Source: Salimicrobium flavidum
GTDB lineage: Bacteria > Bacillota > Bacilli > Bacillales > Halobacillaceae
NCBI RefSeq assembly: GCF_900156645.1
Contig: NZ_FTOC01000001.1
Location: 496,001-560,000, forward strand
Direction: 5' to 3'
DNA length: 64,000 bases
Part shown: one piece after another, positions 37,681 to 45,612 of the stretch
Numbering within the stretch: position 1 is the first letter of the stretch
Layout of the letters: the number at the start of each line of letters is the position of its first letter
Position numbers and translations under genes: made by a program
Notes under the pieces: generated by a model
What the model was told of the DNA's origin: nothing
The model's input: the letters and a program-made list of their open reading frames with translations, nothing else
The model's database searches: none

Positions 37681-38127
37681 TTACTTATTCTTGGATTCGT
37701 GATAGCTTTTACTTACATTCTTCAATATTTCTCTGCGAGTAACGATACCGTCAAATTCTCTGTTTTCTCCTGTAACGCAAATGAACGGATGATCAATTAA
37801 CTTGTGCAGAGCATCTATAAATGTATGTTCTTTTTTCAGGCAAGGCACTTCTTTATCCATCACTTTATGAACCGGGATATCAGAAAGCCTGTTCATTTCG
37901 AATTGCTCAAGACCCAATGCCTCTTCCAAAATCTTAGTTTTGCTAATTACTCCTTCGAACTGAAAGTGGGGGTTTAAGACGGGGACTGAGGAATAGCCCG
38001 TTTTTATAAGGACGAGCAATGCATGTTCCAGAGGGTTTCCTGATTGAACGTGTGCCACTTTTTCGGAAGAAATCATAAGATCTTCCACCAGCAACATCTC
38101 ATTTTGTTCTCTTTCCATTTGTAACAT
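37681..38127 (-). CDS. cbpB: CBS-domain c-di-AMP-binding protein (CbpB/DarB)
   Basis: 148 residues with two CBS domains (about 14-70 and 80-140). Clear likeness to B. subtilis YkuL/DarB (AHVQSGNPLEHALLVLIKTG). DarB binds c-di-AMP and, when free, stimulates Rel and pyruvate carboxylase; pyc is in this window, so the regulatory link may apply here, which is inference. AAGGAG site 10 nt before ATG 38127. A 12-bp palindrome (GGAGACGTCTCC) follows the stop and may act as a weak terminator. Confidence 0.88.
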   Translation of the reverse strand: MLQMEREQNEMLLVEDLMISSEKVAHVQSGNPLEHALLVLIKTGYSSVPVLNPHFQFEGVISKTKILEEALGLEQFEMNRLSDIPVHKVMDKEVPCLKKEHTFIDALHKLIDHPFICVTGENREFDGIVTRREILKNVSKSYHESKNK

Positions 38128-38256
38128 AAACTTTTCACTCCTTATTCTCTTTCCATTACAGGAGTTCCTTACTCATAATACCATATTCTCTGGTCAAAAA
38201 CGAATCTCGTTCTGCCCTTTCATCTAATTCCTTTAATAGGGAAAAGATAAACTTCA

Positions 38257-38285
38257 TTTAACTTTTCCCGTTATTAGCGTATAAT
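38257..38285 (+). promoter_or_regulatory. Promoter of the hemolysin III-like gene
   Basis: TTTAAC (38257-38262), 17 bp, TATAAT (38280-38285), 31 bp before the TTG start. Confidence 0.5.
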
Positions 38286-38316
38286 AATATCATGATGATT
38301 AATTGGAGATGATGTC

Positions 38317-38952
38317 TTGGAAACACATATATTCACAAAGAAAGAGGAAGTTGCAAATGCCATCACCCACGGTGTAGGTGCTATCCTCAGTATAGCAATG
38401 CTCGTATTACTCATAACTTTCTCAAGTTTAGACGGAAGTTTCTGGAAAATTACTGCAGCTACGATATATGGTGCAACGATGCTTCTGTTATTTTTGTCCT
38501 CAACGCTGGTCCACAGTTTTCCTCAGGGAAAAGTAAAAGATCTTTTCGAAATTTTCGACCATGCTTCCATCTATTTGTTCATAGCTGGTTCGTACACACC
38601 GATTCTCCTAATCCCGCTTCGAGGGGAACTCGGATGGACGTTATTCGGAATCGTATGGAGTGCAGCTATCATCGGAGTAATATTCAAAATTTTCTTCGTC
38701 AAAAAATTTGTTGTACTTTCCACACTTCTATACGTTCTAATGGGATGGATGATAGTTTTTGCATGGGATGCTCTGACTGCTTCCCTTGCGCCGGGAGGGC
38801 TTACTTTTCTCATAGCCGGCGGTCTTGCCTACACGATCGGTGCAGTGTTCTACGTGTGGCGTGGTTTTATCCATCATCACATGGTATGGCATCTATTCGT
38901 GCTGATCGGGGCTGTCCTTCACTTTGTTACAATCTTCTTCTATATCATTTAG
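38317..38952 (+). CDS. yplQ: Hemolysin III family (PAQR-like) membrane protein
   Basis: 211 residues, seven predicted membrane helices, of the HlyIII/YplQ family. TTG start at 38317 behind TTGGAGATG. Family-conserved polar residues are seen in NAITHGVGAILS, STLVHSFPQG, FDHASIYLFIAGSYTP and the C-terminal HHHMVWHLFVLIGAVLHF; these histidines and aspartate form the zinc site of PAQR relatives. Despite the name, haemolysis is doubtful; the physiological role is unknown. Confidence 0.88.
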   Translation: METHIFTKKEEVANAITHGVGAILSIAMLVLLITFSSLDGSFWKITAATIYGATMLLLFLSSTLVHSFPQGKVKDLFEIFDHASIYLFIAGSYTPILLIPLRGELGWTLFGIVWSAAIIGVIFKIFFVKKFVVLSTLLYVLMGWMIVFAWDALTASLAPGGLTFLIAGGLAYTIGAVFYVWRGFIHHHMVWHLFVLIGAVLHFVTIFFYII

Positions 38953-38953
38953 A

Positions 38954-38986
38954 AGACCTTAAGCGGGTAGACTCCGCTTAAGGTCT
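38954..38986 (+). terminator. Terminator of the hemolysin III-like gene
   Basis: A 13-bp perfect stem (AGACCTTAAGCGG and complement) with a 7-nt loop and a T run. Confidence 0.9.
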
Positions 38987-39040
38987 TTTTTAATGAAGAT
39001 CATGTTAAAGCTGTTGGTGATTATAAAAACACAGGTTCGA

Positions 39041-39802
39041 TCAAAATGGAAATTGGTTCAGCCATTGCCCCCCATCAAGTGTGACAACCTCTCCGTTCAT
39101 ATATGCTGCATCTGTGGACAAGATAAATGCCGCCAACTTGGCTATCTCTTCCGGTGTGCCCAGACGCCCAAGAGGAACAGAGGCAAGTGTACGTTCATAT
39201 GCTTTTTCTGATTGAAATAATTTTTCGGCTCCTCCGGTTCTCTCAATCGGTCCGGGTGCAATCGCATTGACTCTCATCCCGAACCGTCGCCCCCATTCGA
39301 CTGCTAGAGTTCTTGTCATCGTAAGAACGCCTGATTTAGCTGCTGCAGAATGGACGACTCCCGCGCCTGCATTCCAGGCATATGTAGCGACCATATTAAG
39401 TATATTTCCCTTTCTTCCGTTCCTGATCCAGTAATTAGCGACTTCCTGGCTACAATAAAAAGTTCCGTTCAAAACGATATCTATCACAGACTTCCACCCG
39501 TTTGCAGACATCTCTTCCGCTTTTTGGATGAAATTACCGGCTGCATTATTCACCAAATGATCGATATCCCCGAACTTTTCGTGGGTCGTTTCCACCATTC
39601 TCTTTACATCCTCCGGGTCCCGAACATCCATAACTATTCTCAGTATTCGTTCCTGATCCATGGAATCTTTAAGGGCCTCCTGCAATTTTTCTTCATTCCT
39701 TCCGGTGATTACGACATTTGCACCGAGGTCAAGAAAATGTTGCGCCATTCCGAGCCCCATCCCGCTAGAACCACCTGTAACAATTACCGTTTCTTTATTC
39801 AT
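39041..39802 (-). CDS. fadH: 2,4-Dienoyl-CoA reductase-type SDR
   Basis: 253-residue NADPH-dependent short-chain reductase used in beta-oxidation of unsaturated fatty acids. TGGSSGMGLG cofactor motif near the N-terminus, NNAAG in the middle. The usual SDR YxxxK is absent; instead ATYAWNAGAGVVHSAAAKSG is seen, the arrangement of mammalian DECR and B. subtilis YkuF/FadH, with the tyrosine shifted forward. ATG 39802 chosen (GAAGGG 10 nt before); two other ATGs stand just upstream. Alone on its strand. Confidence 0.85.
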   Translation of the reverse strand: MNKETVIVTGGSSGMGLGMAQHFLDLGANVVITGRNEEKLQEALKDSMDQERILRIVMDVRDPEDVKRMVETTHEKFGDIDHLVNNAAGNFIQKAEEMSANGWKSVIDIVLNGTFYCSQEVANYWIRNGRKGNILNMVATYAWNAGAGVVHSAAAKSGVLTMTRTLAVEWGRRFGMRVNAIAPGPIERTGGAEKLFQSEKAYERTLASVPLGRLGTPEEIAKLAAFILSTDAAYMNGEVVTLDGGQWLNQFPF

Positions 39803-39946
39803 ATTCATCATTCCCTTCTTTACTAGATTATTTCGACACAAAAAAATGAATACCTGCTCATTTTGAGGAATTCGACATTTTTGTTAAACCGTCGAAGGCA
39901 ATCTATCTTTCATGGTACAATGTACTCTGAAAGAAGGGATTTAATT

Positions 39947-40513
39947 ATGAAGAGAATAGTCACCTTTCTTGTTCTTCTGATACTTGCCGGTTGTGTAAGT
40001 TCTGATATTAAAACCAACATGTCCCGCGATATCATCGAACTTTCGGCTACAAACCAGCACGGGGAAAAGATCAACATACAAGAAGAAGTGCAGGGAGAGT
40101 ACTGGGTAGCTAATATGATCTTCACAAGCTGTACAACAGTCTGTCCTCCTATGACCGGAAATATGGCACGTCTCCAGAATGAACTCGACGACGAAGGATT
40201 AAATACAAAACTCGCCTCCTTCTCCGTAGACCCCGAGACAGATGATGTACAAACACTGAAGGACTTTGCAGATGATTATAACCCCGACTACGATCGTTGG
40301 AGTTTTTTCACAGGATATTCGTTCGAAAAAGCGAAAGAACTGTCTATCAAATCTTTCCAGTCCCCTCTGGAGAAATTGGAGAACTCGAACCAATTTGCTC
40401 ATGCGACCGGATTTTTTCTGATTACACCTGAAGGGAAAGTCGTCAAAAACTATAAAGGAACAAATGTGGAGGCAATGGATAAAATTATAAAAGATCTGGA
40501 ACAATTGAATTAA
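39947..40513 (+). CDS. Sco1/SenC-family copper-handling lipoprotein
   Basis: 188 residues from ATG 39947 behind GAAGGG; the longer frame from 39863 lacks a ribosome site. Lipobox LAGC ends the signal (MKRIVTFLVLLILAGC). Thioredoxin-fold domain with CxxxC copper motif in TSCTTVCPPM and the distal histidine in NQFAHATGFFLI. Sco proteins (B. subtilis YpmQ) insert copper in the CuA site of cytochrome oxidase subunit II, here CtaC at the left edge. Confidence 0.9.
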   Translation: MKRIVTFLVLLILAGCVSSDIKTNMSRDIIELSATNQHGEKINIQEEVQGEYWVANMIFTSCTTVCPPMTGNMARLQNELDDEGLNTKLASFSVDPETDDVQTLKDFADDYNPDYDRWSFFTGYSFEKAKELSIKSFQSPLEKLENSNQFAHATGFFLITPEGKVVKNYKGTNVEAMDKIIKDLEQLN

Positions 40514-40585
40514 TCCTGAGTTTCTTTTGCAATATTGATGGGGTATGGATACAATAGAAGAAATACAGTCAGAAAGGAGAAGGTC

Positions 40586-41038
40586 ATGAAAGAAAAAACT
40601 CCAGATTTACGTAACATTGCAGAGTCTCTGTTTATTGTGAACCGTCATGCCAAGACAGCGCCTGATCCTAGACAGCTTTATGAATTGAAAAAACAGACGG
40701 TTTCAAAATTGATACAGGAAAAGAAGGCAAAGAAAATCGGTCTTCATTACTCCGATCGTCCCCGGTTAAGCCAACAACATTCTATTCTGCTGATTGAAGT
40801 CGCTGGATACTATTTCCACATACCTGCCGAAAAAAAAGATTTTCAGGAACTGAAACATTTAGGCAAAGTCGACACCACTTATCGAAACCCTAAACCGAAG
40901 CTTTCTCTTTCTAAATCAAAACGCATCCTCCAACAATATCTCGGCAAACAGATAAATACCGCCCCTCGACCTTCAGCTTACGGAAGTATGCTCGGAAATC
41001 AACAGGTAGTTCCATGGAATCAGCGCGTTCGCCGCTAG
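40586..41038 (+). CDS. ykyB: YkyB family protein
   Basis: 150 residues from ATG 40586 with AAAGGAGAAGG; the frame extends to 40535 with no ribosome site. Very basic (many Lys/Arg), no membrane segment. Recognised from the LFIVNRHAKTAPDPRQLYEL region and from the ykyB-cheV-patA neighbourhood shared with B. subtilis. Function unknown; the basic charge would permit nucleic-acid binding. Confidence 0.85.
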   Translation: MKEKTPDLRNIAESLFIVNRHAKTAPDPRQLYELKKQTVSKLIQEKKAKKIGLHYSDRPRLSQQHSILLIEVAGYYFHIPAEKKDFQELKHLGKVDTTYRNPKPKLSLSKSKRILQQYLGKQINTAPRPSAYGSMLGNQQVVPWNQRVRR

Positions 41039-41109
41039 ACCTCTCTTTTTTGAACCTTAAGTTCATTGATTAAATTACCAGTAAATTATCGCTGCTTGAT
41101 TCCCACTTA

Positions 41110-41139
41110 AAAAAGGCGTCCATCGAGGAACGCCTTTTT
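41110..41139. terminator. Terminator of ykyB (originally also of cheV)
   Basis: A 9-bp stem (AAAAAGGCG/CGCCTTTTT) with a 12-nt loop between convergent ykyB and cheV. The MITE at 41152 now separates it from cheV. Confidence 0.8.
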
Positions 41140-41151
41140 CTTTTTGCTTTA

Positions 41152-41326
41152 GGCTCTGTTAAAGCCTGATGTTGATTTCAGAACGAAGGGTGGAGAGGCC
41201 TGCGGGAGAAGCATGAACTTAAAAATCACCGGAATCGAACATAGGGAGATTCCGGAAGTTTTTGTCATGCCCGCGGCAAGCTTCCACCCGTAGAGATAAA
41301 TATCAACAAGGAACGATAACAGAGCC
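41152..41326 (+). mobile_element. 175-bp MITE with terminal repeats and 8-bp target duplication
   Basis: Ends are GGCTCTGTTA (41152-41161) and TAACAGAGCC (41317-41326). It is flanked on both sides by TTGCTTTA (41144-41151 and 41327-41334), a perfect 8-bp duplication. The whole element is an imperfect palindrome: GTTGAT/ATCAAC, GGGTGGA/TCCACCC, CCTGCGGG/CCCGCGG and GCATGA/TCATGC pair across the centre. No coding capacity. End sequence and duplication length resemble ISL3-family elements (inference). Confidence 0.88.
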
Positions 41327-41331
41327 TTGCT

Positions 41332-42243
41332 TTATAATATGTTGCGATCGATCACATTTATAAGATCCACTATTTCCGGCTTCGAAACTTGAGCGTTCGC
41401 ACCGACCTTTTCTCCCTTATGTCGTAAGTCATCAGTGATCAGCGAAGAAAAAATGACTACAGGTAGTCCCTGAAGGTTCTCATCCTCTTTTATAAGCTTT
41501 GTAAATCGGTGCCCATCCATCCTCGGCATCTCAATATCCGTAATAATGAGCTGATATTCTTCATGAGGATTTTTTCCATCGTCCGCAAGGGATTGAAGAT
41601 GATGATAAGCTTCCTCCCCGTCTTCAAATACAATAGTATGATAATACCCTGCCTCTTTAAGCGTTTCCTGGAGCATAGCTCTCAGCAATCCGGAATCTTC
41701 CGCGATCATAATCCTTTTTGAAGAACGTTCACGCTCTCCAAGGACCGAAATCTGTTCTTTATGGATCGTGCTTTCAGGGCTGATGTCCGCAACTATTTTT
41801 TCAAAGTCGAGCAACAAAAGCATGTCCTCTTCCCTTTTGATGATTCCTGTAAGTTGTGTTTCTAATCCCTGATACATTCTCCCCGGTTTTTCTATCTGTT
41901 CCCAGGAGATGCGATGGATTTGGGTCACATTATGTACATGAAACACGATTTTAGCCTTATTGAACTCAGCCAAAATGAATTTATCCTGTTTCTGGTCCTC
42001 TGAATCTGCGAACCCCAAGGCGTTAGTTAAATTCACGACTGTAACCACTTCTCCTCTGATGTCGATGATGCCTTCCACAGAGGGATGAGAATGCGGAACT
42101 TTTGTCACCTCTGTAGGAACAAGAATTTCTTTCACCTTGATGACATTGATTCCGAAACGATTTTCACCTATCGTAAATTCTACAATTTCGAGCTCATTCG
42201 TTCCGGTTTCTGTCAAAACCCCTTCATTTACTGCCATAGTCAT
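41332..42243 (-). CDS. cheV: Chemotaxis coupling protein CheV
   Basis: 303 residues from ATG 42243 behind GAGAGGAAGCG, identical in length to B. subtilis CheV. N-terminal CheW domain (about 18-155) couples receptors to CheA; C-terminal receiver domain (about 175-300) with phospho-acceptor aspartate in IITDIEMPRMDG and lysine in QVSKPEIV. Phosphorylation gives adaptation. Indicates motility genes elsewhere. The stop codon lies in the MITE target duplication. Confidence 0.95.
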   Translation of the reverse strand: MTMAVNEGVLTETGTNELEIVEFTIGENRFGINVIKVKEILVPTEVTKVPHSHPSVEGIIDIRGEVVTVVNLTNALGFADSEDQKQDKFILAEFNKAKIVFHVHNVTQIHRISWEQIEKPGRMYQGLETQLTGIIKREEDMLLLLDFEKIVADISPESTIHKEQISVLGERERSSKRIMIAEDSGLLRAMLQETLKEAGYYHTIVFEDGEEAYHHLQSLADDGKNPHEEYQLIITDIEMPRMDGHRFTKLIKEDENLQGLPVVIFSSLITDDLRHKGEKVGANAQVSKPEIVDLINVIDRNIL

Positions 42244-42319
42244 CGCTTCCTCTCTTTCAAACTCCTTCTTTCCTTTACTATCGGACTTTCTGCTCAAGAT
42301 TAAATCTTTCTTCAAAATA

Positions 42320-42353
42320 AAACCCGCACCTTCAATTCGAGAAAGCGCGGGTT
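42320..42353 (-). terminator. Terminator of the FbpB-like gene
   Basis: On the minus strand AACCCGCGC and GCGGGTT arms with T residues (TTTTATTTTG), 20 bp after the small gene's stop. Confidence 0.75.
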
Positions 42354-42372
42354 CTATGATATTATCAGTTTG

Positions 42373-42510
42373 TCAGTCTTTTGGATTTACTATTTTCATA
42401 TGTTTTTCATCAATTTGCTTTTCGATTTTTTCGATCTGTTTCTCGTCACTCCACAATTGCTCTCTGTTTTGGCGTACGAGATCTTGAAAGGAGACGCGCT
42501 GTGGTCTCAT
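42373..42510 (-). CDS. FbpB-family small basic protein
   Basis: 45 residues from ATG 42510 with AAGGAG about 10 nt before. MRPQRVSFQDLVRQNREQLW followed by a KQIEKIEKQIDEKHMK helix matches the Fur-regulated small basic protein family (FbpB), whose B. subtilis member aids the iron-sparing RNA FsrA. Own promoter (TGTTATAAT, 42545-42553 on the minus strand) and terminator. A TGATAAC half-site at 42566-42572 overlaps the -35 zone and could be half a Fur box. Confidence 0.7.
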   Translation of the reverse strand: MRPQRVSFQDLVRQNREQLWSDEKQIEKIEKQIDEKHMKIVNPKD

Positions 42511-42544
42511 AGTAGTTCACTCCTTGTGTTTGATGGCTAAACAT

Positions 42545-42553
42545 ATTATAACA
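42545..42553 (-). promoter_or_regulatory. Extended -10 promoter of the FbpB-like gene
   Basis: TGTTATAAT on the minus strand, 35 bp before the ATG. The -35 is weak and overlaps a Fur-like half-site. Confidence 0.5.
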
Positions 42554-42621
42554 CGTACCTTATTCTGATAACGCTGAATTGTTTGAAAATTTCGCGACAT
42601 TTTATGAAAGGGGAAACAACT

Positions 42622-43770
42622 ATGGAGCATCTCTTAAATAAAGAAGTCAAACAGTTGCAAATATCCGGAATCCGCCAATTCTTCAACATGGTCCAAGGCT
42701 ATGAGGATGTTATATCCCTTACTATAGGACAGCCGGATTTGCACACGCCAGAACCTGTAAAACAGGCCGCTATCACCTCCCTGCATGAAAATAAAACCGT
42801 CTACACCCCCAATGCAGGTATTCCTGAGTTGAGGGAGGCCATTTCCGACGATGTAAAAAAATACGGTCTTTCCTATGAGGGGGATTCAGAAGTCATTGTA
42901 ACGGTGGGAGCGTCAGAGGCAATCGATATCAGTTTACGTACCATTCTCGTGCCTGGGGATGAGGTACTGCTTCCTTCACCGGTATATCCAGGCTATGAAC
43001 CTCTTATACGCCTGGCCGGAGCGACACCTGTTCATATCGACATTGAAAATGATCATTTCATTTTTACGAAAGAGGCAATTGAAGAAAATATAACTGAAAA
43101 AACAAAAGCGATCATCTTGCCTTATCCATCGAACCCTACTGGCGTTTCTCCTTCTCAGGAACAGTTAAAAGAAATCGCCGATTATATAAAGGAAAAAGAA
43201 TTGTTCATTGTAGCTGACGAAATTTATAGTGAACTTGTTTATGATGCGCCTCATACTTCCCTTGCATCTTTCCCGGGGATGAAAGACAAAGTCATTGTCA
43301 TCAATGGGGTCAGCAAGTCTTTTTCCATGACCGGCTTCAGAATTGGATATGTACTTGCTCCTGCCTGGCTTAGAAAACATCTATTGAAAGTCCATCAATA
43401 CAATGTTTCCTGTGCTTCTTCAATTAGTCAATACGCTGCTCTTGAAGCTCTGAGGAATAATCAGGACCAAATCAGAATAATGAAAGATACATATAACGAG
43501 CGTCGTAACTTCGTCCTTAATAGGCTGGAGGAAATGGGACTTGAATATGTCAGACCACAAGGCGCTTTTTATGTTTTTGTCAAACTCCCCTCTTCAAAAA
43601 GCACGTTCGATACTGCGGTGGACCTGGTAGAAAAAGCCGGAGTGGCTCTCGTACCAGGGAGTGCCTTCTCTGAAGGAGGAGAAGGGTACATGCGTTTATC
43701 ATATGCCTATGATTTAGATACCCTGAGAACCGGACTGGAACGATTAGAGAAATATATCGATCATCAATGA
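42622..43770 (+). CDS. patA: Class I/II aminotransferase (PatA-like)
   Basis: 382 residues from ATG 42622 behind AAAGGGG; the frame extends to 42583 without support. PLP fold type I: YPSNPTGVSPS, ADEIYSEL and the PLP lysine in NGVSKSFSMTGFRIGY. B. subtilis PatA, next to cheV, is assigned as N-acetyl-LL-diaminopimelate aminotransferase, the step between DapH and YkuR, both encoded here at 36-37 kb. That role is likely, though the enzyme class has broad specificity. Confidence 0.88.
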   Translation: MEHLLNKEVKQLQISGIRQFFNMVQGYEDVISLTIGQPDLHTPEPVKQAAITSLHENKTVYTPNAGIPELREAISDDVKKYGLSYEGDSEVIVTVGASEAIDISLRTILVPGDEVLLPSPVYPGYEPLIRLAGATPVHIDIENDHFIFTKEAIEENITEKTKAIILPYPSNPTGVSPSQEQLKEIADYIKEKELFIVADEIYSELVYDAPHTSLASFPGMKDKVIVINGVSKSFSMTGFRIGYVLAPAWLRKHLLKVHQYNVSCASSISQYAALEALRNNQDQIRIMKDTYNERRNFVLNRLEEMGLEYVRPQGAFYVFVKLPSSKSTFDTAVDLVEKAGVALVPGSAFSEGGEGYMRLSYAYDLDTLRTGLERLEKYIDHQ

Positions 43771-43794
43771 TAGTAGTAGAAAGCCCATCTATGC

Positions 43795-43800
43795 TATAAT
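43795..43800 (+). promoter_or_regulatory. Extended -10 promoter of sipS
   Basis: TGCTATAAT ends at about 43800 (TATAAT core), 40 bp before the TTG start; -35 weak. Confidence 0.5.
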
Positions 43801-43838
43801 TGCAGTAGTATGAGCATTCTCAGGAAGGAAGATATCAA

Positions 43839-44360
43839 TTGGCTACAAAAGCAAAAAACGAATGGCTGGAATGGATCAAAGCAATTGTCATTGCTATCGT
43901 ACTCGCTTTTATACTTCGTAACTTCTTCTTCGCTACTTCCATAGTAGAGGGAGCAAGTATGGATCCTACGCTCGAAAACGGGGAGCGGGTCGTTTTCAAT
44001 AAAATCGTGTATCATATCGACGAACCTGATTATGAAGATATTGTAATTATCGAGCGCCCTACCAAAAATTACGTGAAACGCGTAATCGGAGAACCCGGAG
44101 ATACTATTGAGATAAAGAACCATCAGCTTTGGATCAATGGAGAAAAACAGAACCAGGAATATTTGGATAATCAGTCTATTCAAGCTACAAGGGACTATGG
44201 ACCCGTCGAAGTACCAGAAGGGGAATATTTCGTAATGGGAGATAATCGAGCTGTAAGCAAAGACAGCCGGAATGGTCTCGGGCTTGTGAAAGAAGACGAA
44301 ATCATCGGTAGGACAGAACTCGTCATCTTTCCATTCGAAGAAATGGAACGGACGCAATAG
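43839..44360 (+). CDS. sipS: Type I signal peptidase
   Basis: 173-residue membrane serine-lysine protease that cleaves signal peptides of exported proteins. TTG start at 43839 after AGGAAGGAAG. One N-terminal helix (about 13-35), catalytic S40 in GASMDPTL and K80 in YVKRVIGEPGD, and the GDNRAVSKDSR box near the C-terminus. This is the short single-anchor Gram-positive form (SipS/SipT); which paralogue cannot be decided. Confidence 0.93.
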   Translation: MATKAKNEWLEWIKAIVIAIVLAFILRNFFFATSIVEGASMDPTLENGERVVFNKIVYHIDEPDYEDIVIIERPTKNYVKRVIGEPGDTIEIKNHQLWINGEKQNQEYLDNQSIQATRDYGPVEVPEGEYFVMGDNRAVSKDSRNGLGLVKEDEIIGRTELVIFPFEEMERTQ

Positions 44361-44395
44361 CACTTTTTAAACTTTAGGATAACCCAAAAGCTATG

Positions 44396-44430
44396 AAAAA
44401 AGAACCTGACTTTGAGTCAGGTTCTTTTTT
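44396..44430 (+). terminator. Terminator of sipS
   Basis: A 16-bp perfect stem (AAAAAAGAACCTGACT and complement) with a TTG loop. Confidence 0.93.
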
Positions 44431-44432
44431 CA

Positions 44433-44604
44433 AGCGCTGATAACGCCGGTTGTTTGTTTTTTTAGGAAGGTTGATGAAGCCTGCGGGAGAAGCATGGATA
44501 AAAACAAGCCGCAACCGGGGAGAGAGATTCCGGAAGTTTGCGTCATGCCCGCGGCAAGCTTCCACCCGTAGAGATAGAAATTAACAAGGAACGATAACAA
44601 AGCC
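44433..44604 (+). repeat. Decayed MITE copy
   Basis: About 172 bp alignable end to end with the 41152 element (AGCGCTGATAACGCC at the left, AACGATAACAAAGCC at the right; central GCCTGCGGGAGAAGCATG and CATGCCCGCGGCAAGCTTCC conserved). Flanks TTTTTTCA and TTTTTATA are an eroded target duplication (6 of 8). Fills the sipS-44675 gap. Confidence 0.75.
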
Positions 44605-44635
44605 TTTTTATAAATTCCACTCTTATTATCAAATG

Positions 44636-44669
44636 AAAAAAAGAACGCTGCTTCTGCAACGTTCTTTTT
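44636..44669 (-). terminator. Terminator of the 25-aa membrane peptide gene
   Basis: On the minus strand AAAAAGAACG, a 12-nt loop, CGTTCTTTTTT. Confidence 0.85.
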
Positions 44670-44674
44670 CACTA

Positions 44675-44752
44675 TCAACCATTATCAAGTACAATAAATC
44701 CGATAAGTCCTATAAGGACAAACAAAAGGATAAGAAACATTACGACTTCCAT
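44675..44752 (-). CDS. 25-residue single-span membrane peptide
   Basis: ATG 44752 follows a strong GGAGGTGA site. The peptide (MEVVMFLILLFVLIGLIGFI plus VLDNG) is one hydrophobic helix. A terminator follows 6 bp after the stop, so it looks like an independent mini-gene. Small membrane peptides of this kind include modulators and type I toxins; no antitoxin RNA is evident. Not recognised. Confidence 0.55.
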   Translation of the reverse strand: MEVVMFLILLFVLIGLIGFIVLDNG

Positions 44753-44780
44753 GGAGCCGTTCACCTCCTAATTTATGTAC

Positions 44781-44806
44781 GTTTCATGTTAGTATAAACA
44801 GGTAAT
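44781..44806 (+). promoter_or_regulatory. Possible sigma-B-type promoter of the hydratase-acyltransferase operon
   Basis: GTTTCA (44781-44786), 14 bp, GGTAAT (44801-44806): 5 and 4 of 6 matches to GTTTAA/GGGTAT. Staphylococcal carotenoid genes are sigma-B dependent. Weak evidence. Confidence 0.3.
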
Positions 44807-44868
44807 ACTTAAGTACTCGGACTGTATCTATTTTAACCGTTTTCGGGAGTGAATGAAAGAGGTGGAAT

Positions 44869-45612
44869 ATGGGAGACAAAATATTTTATTTTTTTACAGG
44901 GTGGTTCATTATAGGTTTCATTCTCGTTCCGCTTGATCTTGTACCTGCCTGGTTGGAATGGGCGAACAGCGTTTTTCTAGTTGCTGCAGGAATTGTAGCC
45001 GGTATTTATTTCATTCATACATACGGTCAAAGGGTTGGAATCACCTTCAGTTTATTTATTTTCGTGGTAAGTATAGCCGTCGAACAGTTCGGTGTCCAAA
45101 CCGGCGTGTTCTTCGGAAATTACGAATATACGGCGAGATTCGGTGTGAAAATATTCGACACTCCGGTGACTATAGGTTTCGCCTGGCTGCTCGTTATGGG
45201 GTGTGCTGATGTAATTGCGCGAGGGATCACTTCCTCACGTATTCTTCTCCCGATTCTCGGGGGACTTATAGCAGTTACTATGGATCTTATTCTCGATCCT
45301 GTAGCATTCCTGGTCAAAGAGTACTGGATATGGACAGAAGGCGGCTTTTATTACGATATTCCCTCTCAAAACTTTTTTGGATGGTTCATCCTCGCCTTTT
45401 TGTTCCAATCAATCATCAGCTTCTGTAATCCTGCCCGGGAGGATATATGGAGAAAAAGAATGAGTCTCGTATTTCTCGGGGTGATCGCGATGTTCAGCGT
45501 AACAGCTATCACGGGAGGCCTTCTATTTGCACCCGCTCTCACTCTTCTTTTAAGTGCGGGCTGGTATCTATTATTTTTGAAAAGGAGACCCCGCTATGAA
45601 ACGATCAACTAA
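44869..45612 (+). CDS. Carotenoid biosynthesis membrane protein (CruF/DUF422-like)
   Basis: 247 residues, six to eight membrane helices, AGAGGTGG site. Resembles the DUF422 carotenoid family, whose known members (CruF) add water across the terminal psi-end double bond of carotenoids. Notable polar motifs: SIAVEQFGVQTGVFFGNYEY and MDLILDPVAFLVKEYWIWTEGGFYYDIPSQNFFGWF (given in family form, about residues 142-177). In a C30 pathway it would introduce the C-5 hydroxyl that is later glucosylated (inference). First gene of a four-gene run. Confidence 0.75.
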   Translation: MGDKIFYFFTGWFIIGFILVPLDLVPAWLEWANSVFLVAAGIVAGIYFIHTYGQRVGITFSLFIFVVSIAVEQFGVQTGVFFGNYEYTARFGVKIFDTPVTIGFAWLLVMGCADVIARGITSSRILLPILGGLIAVTMDLILDPVAFLVKEYWIWTEGGFYYDIPSQNFFGWFILAFLFQSIISFCNPAREDIWRKRMSLVFLGVIAMFSVTAITGGLLFAPALTLLLSAGWYLLFLKRRPRYETIN

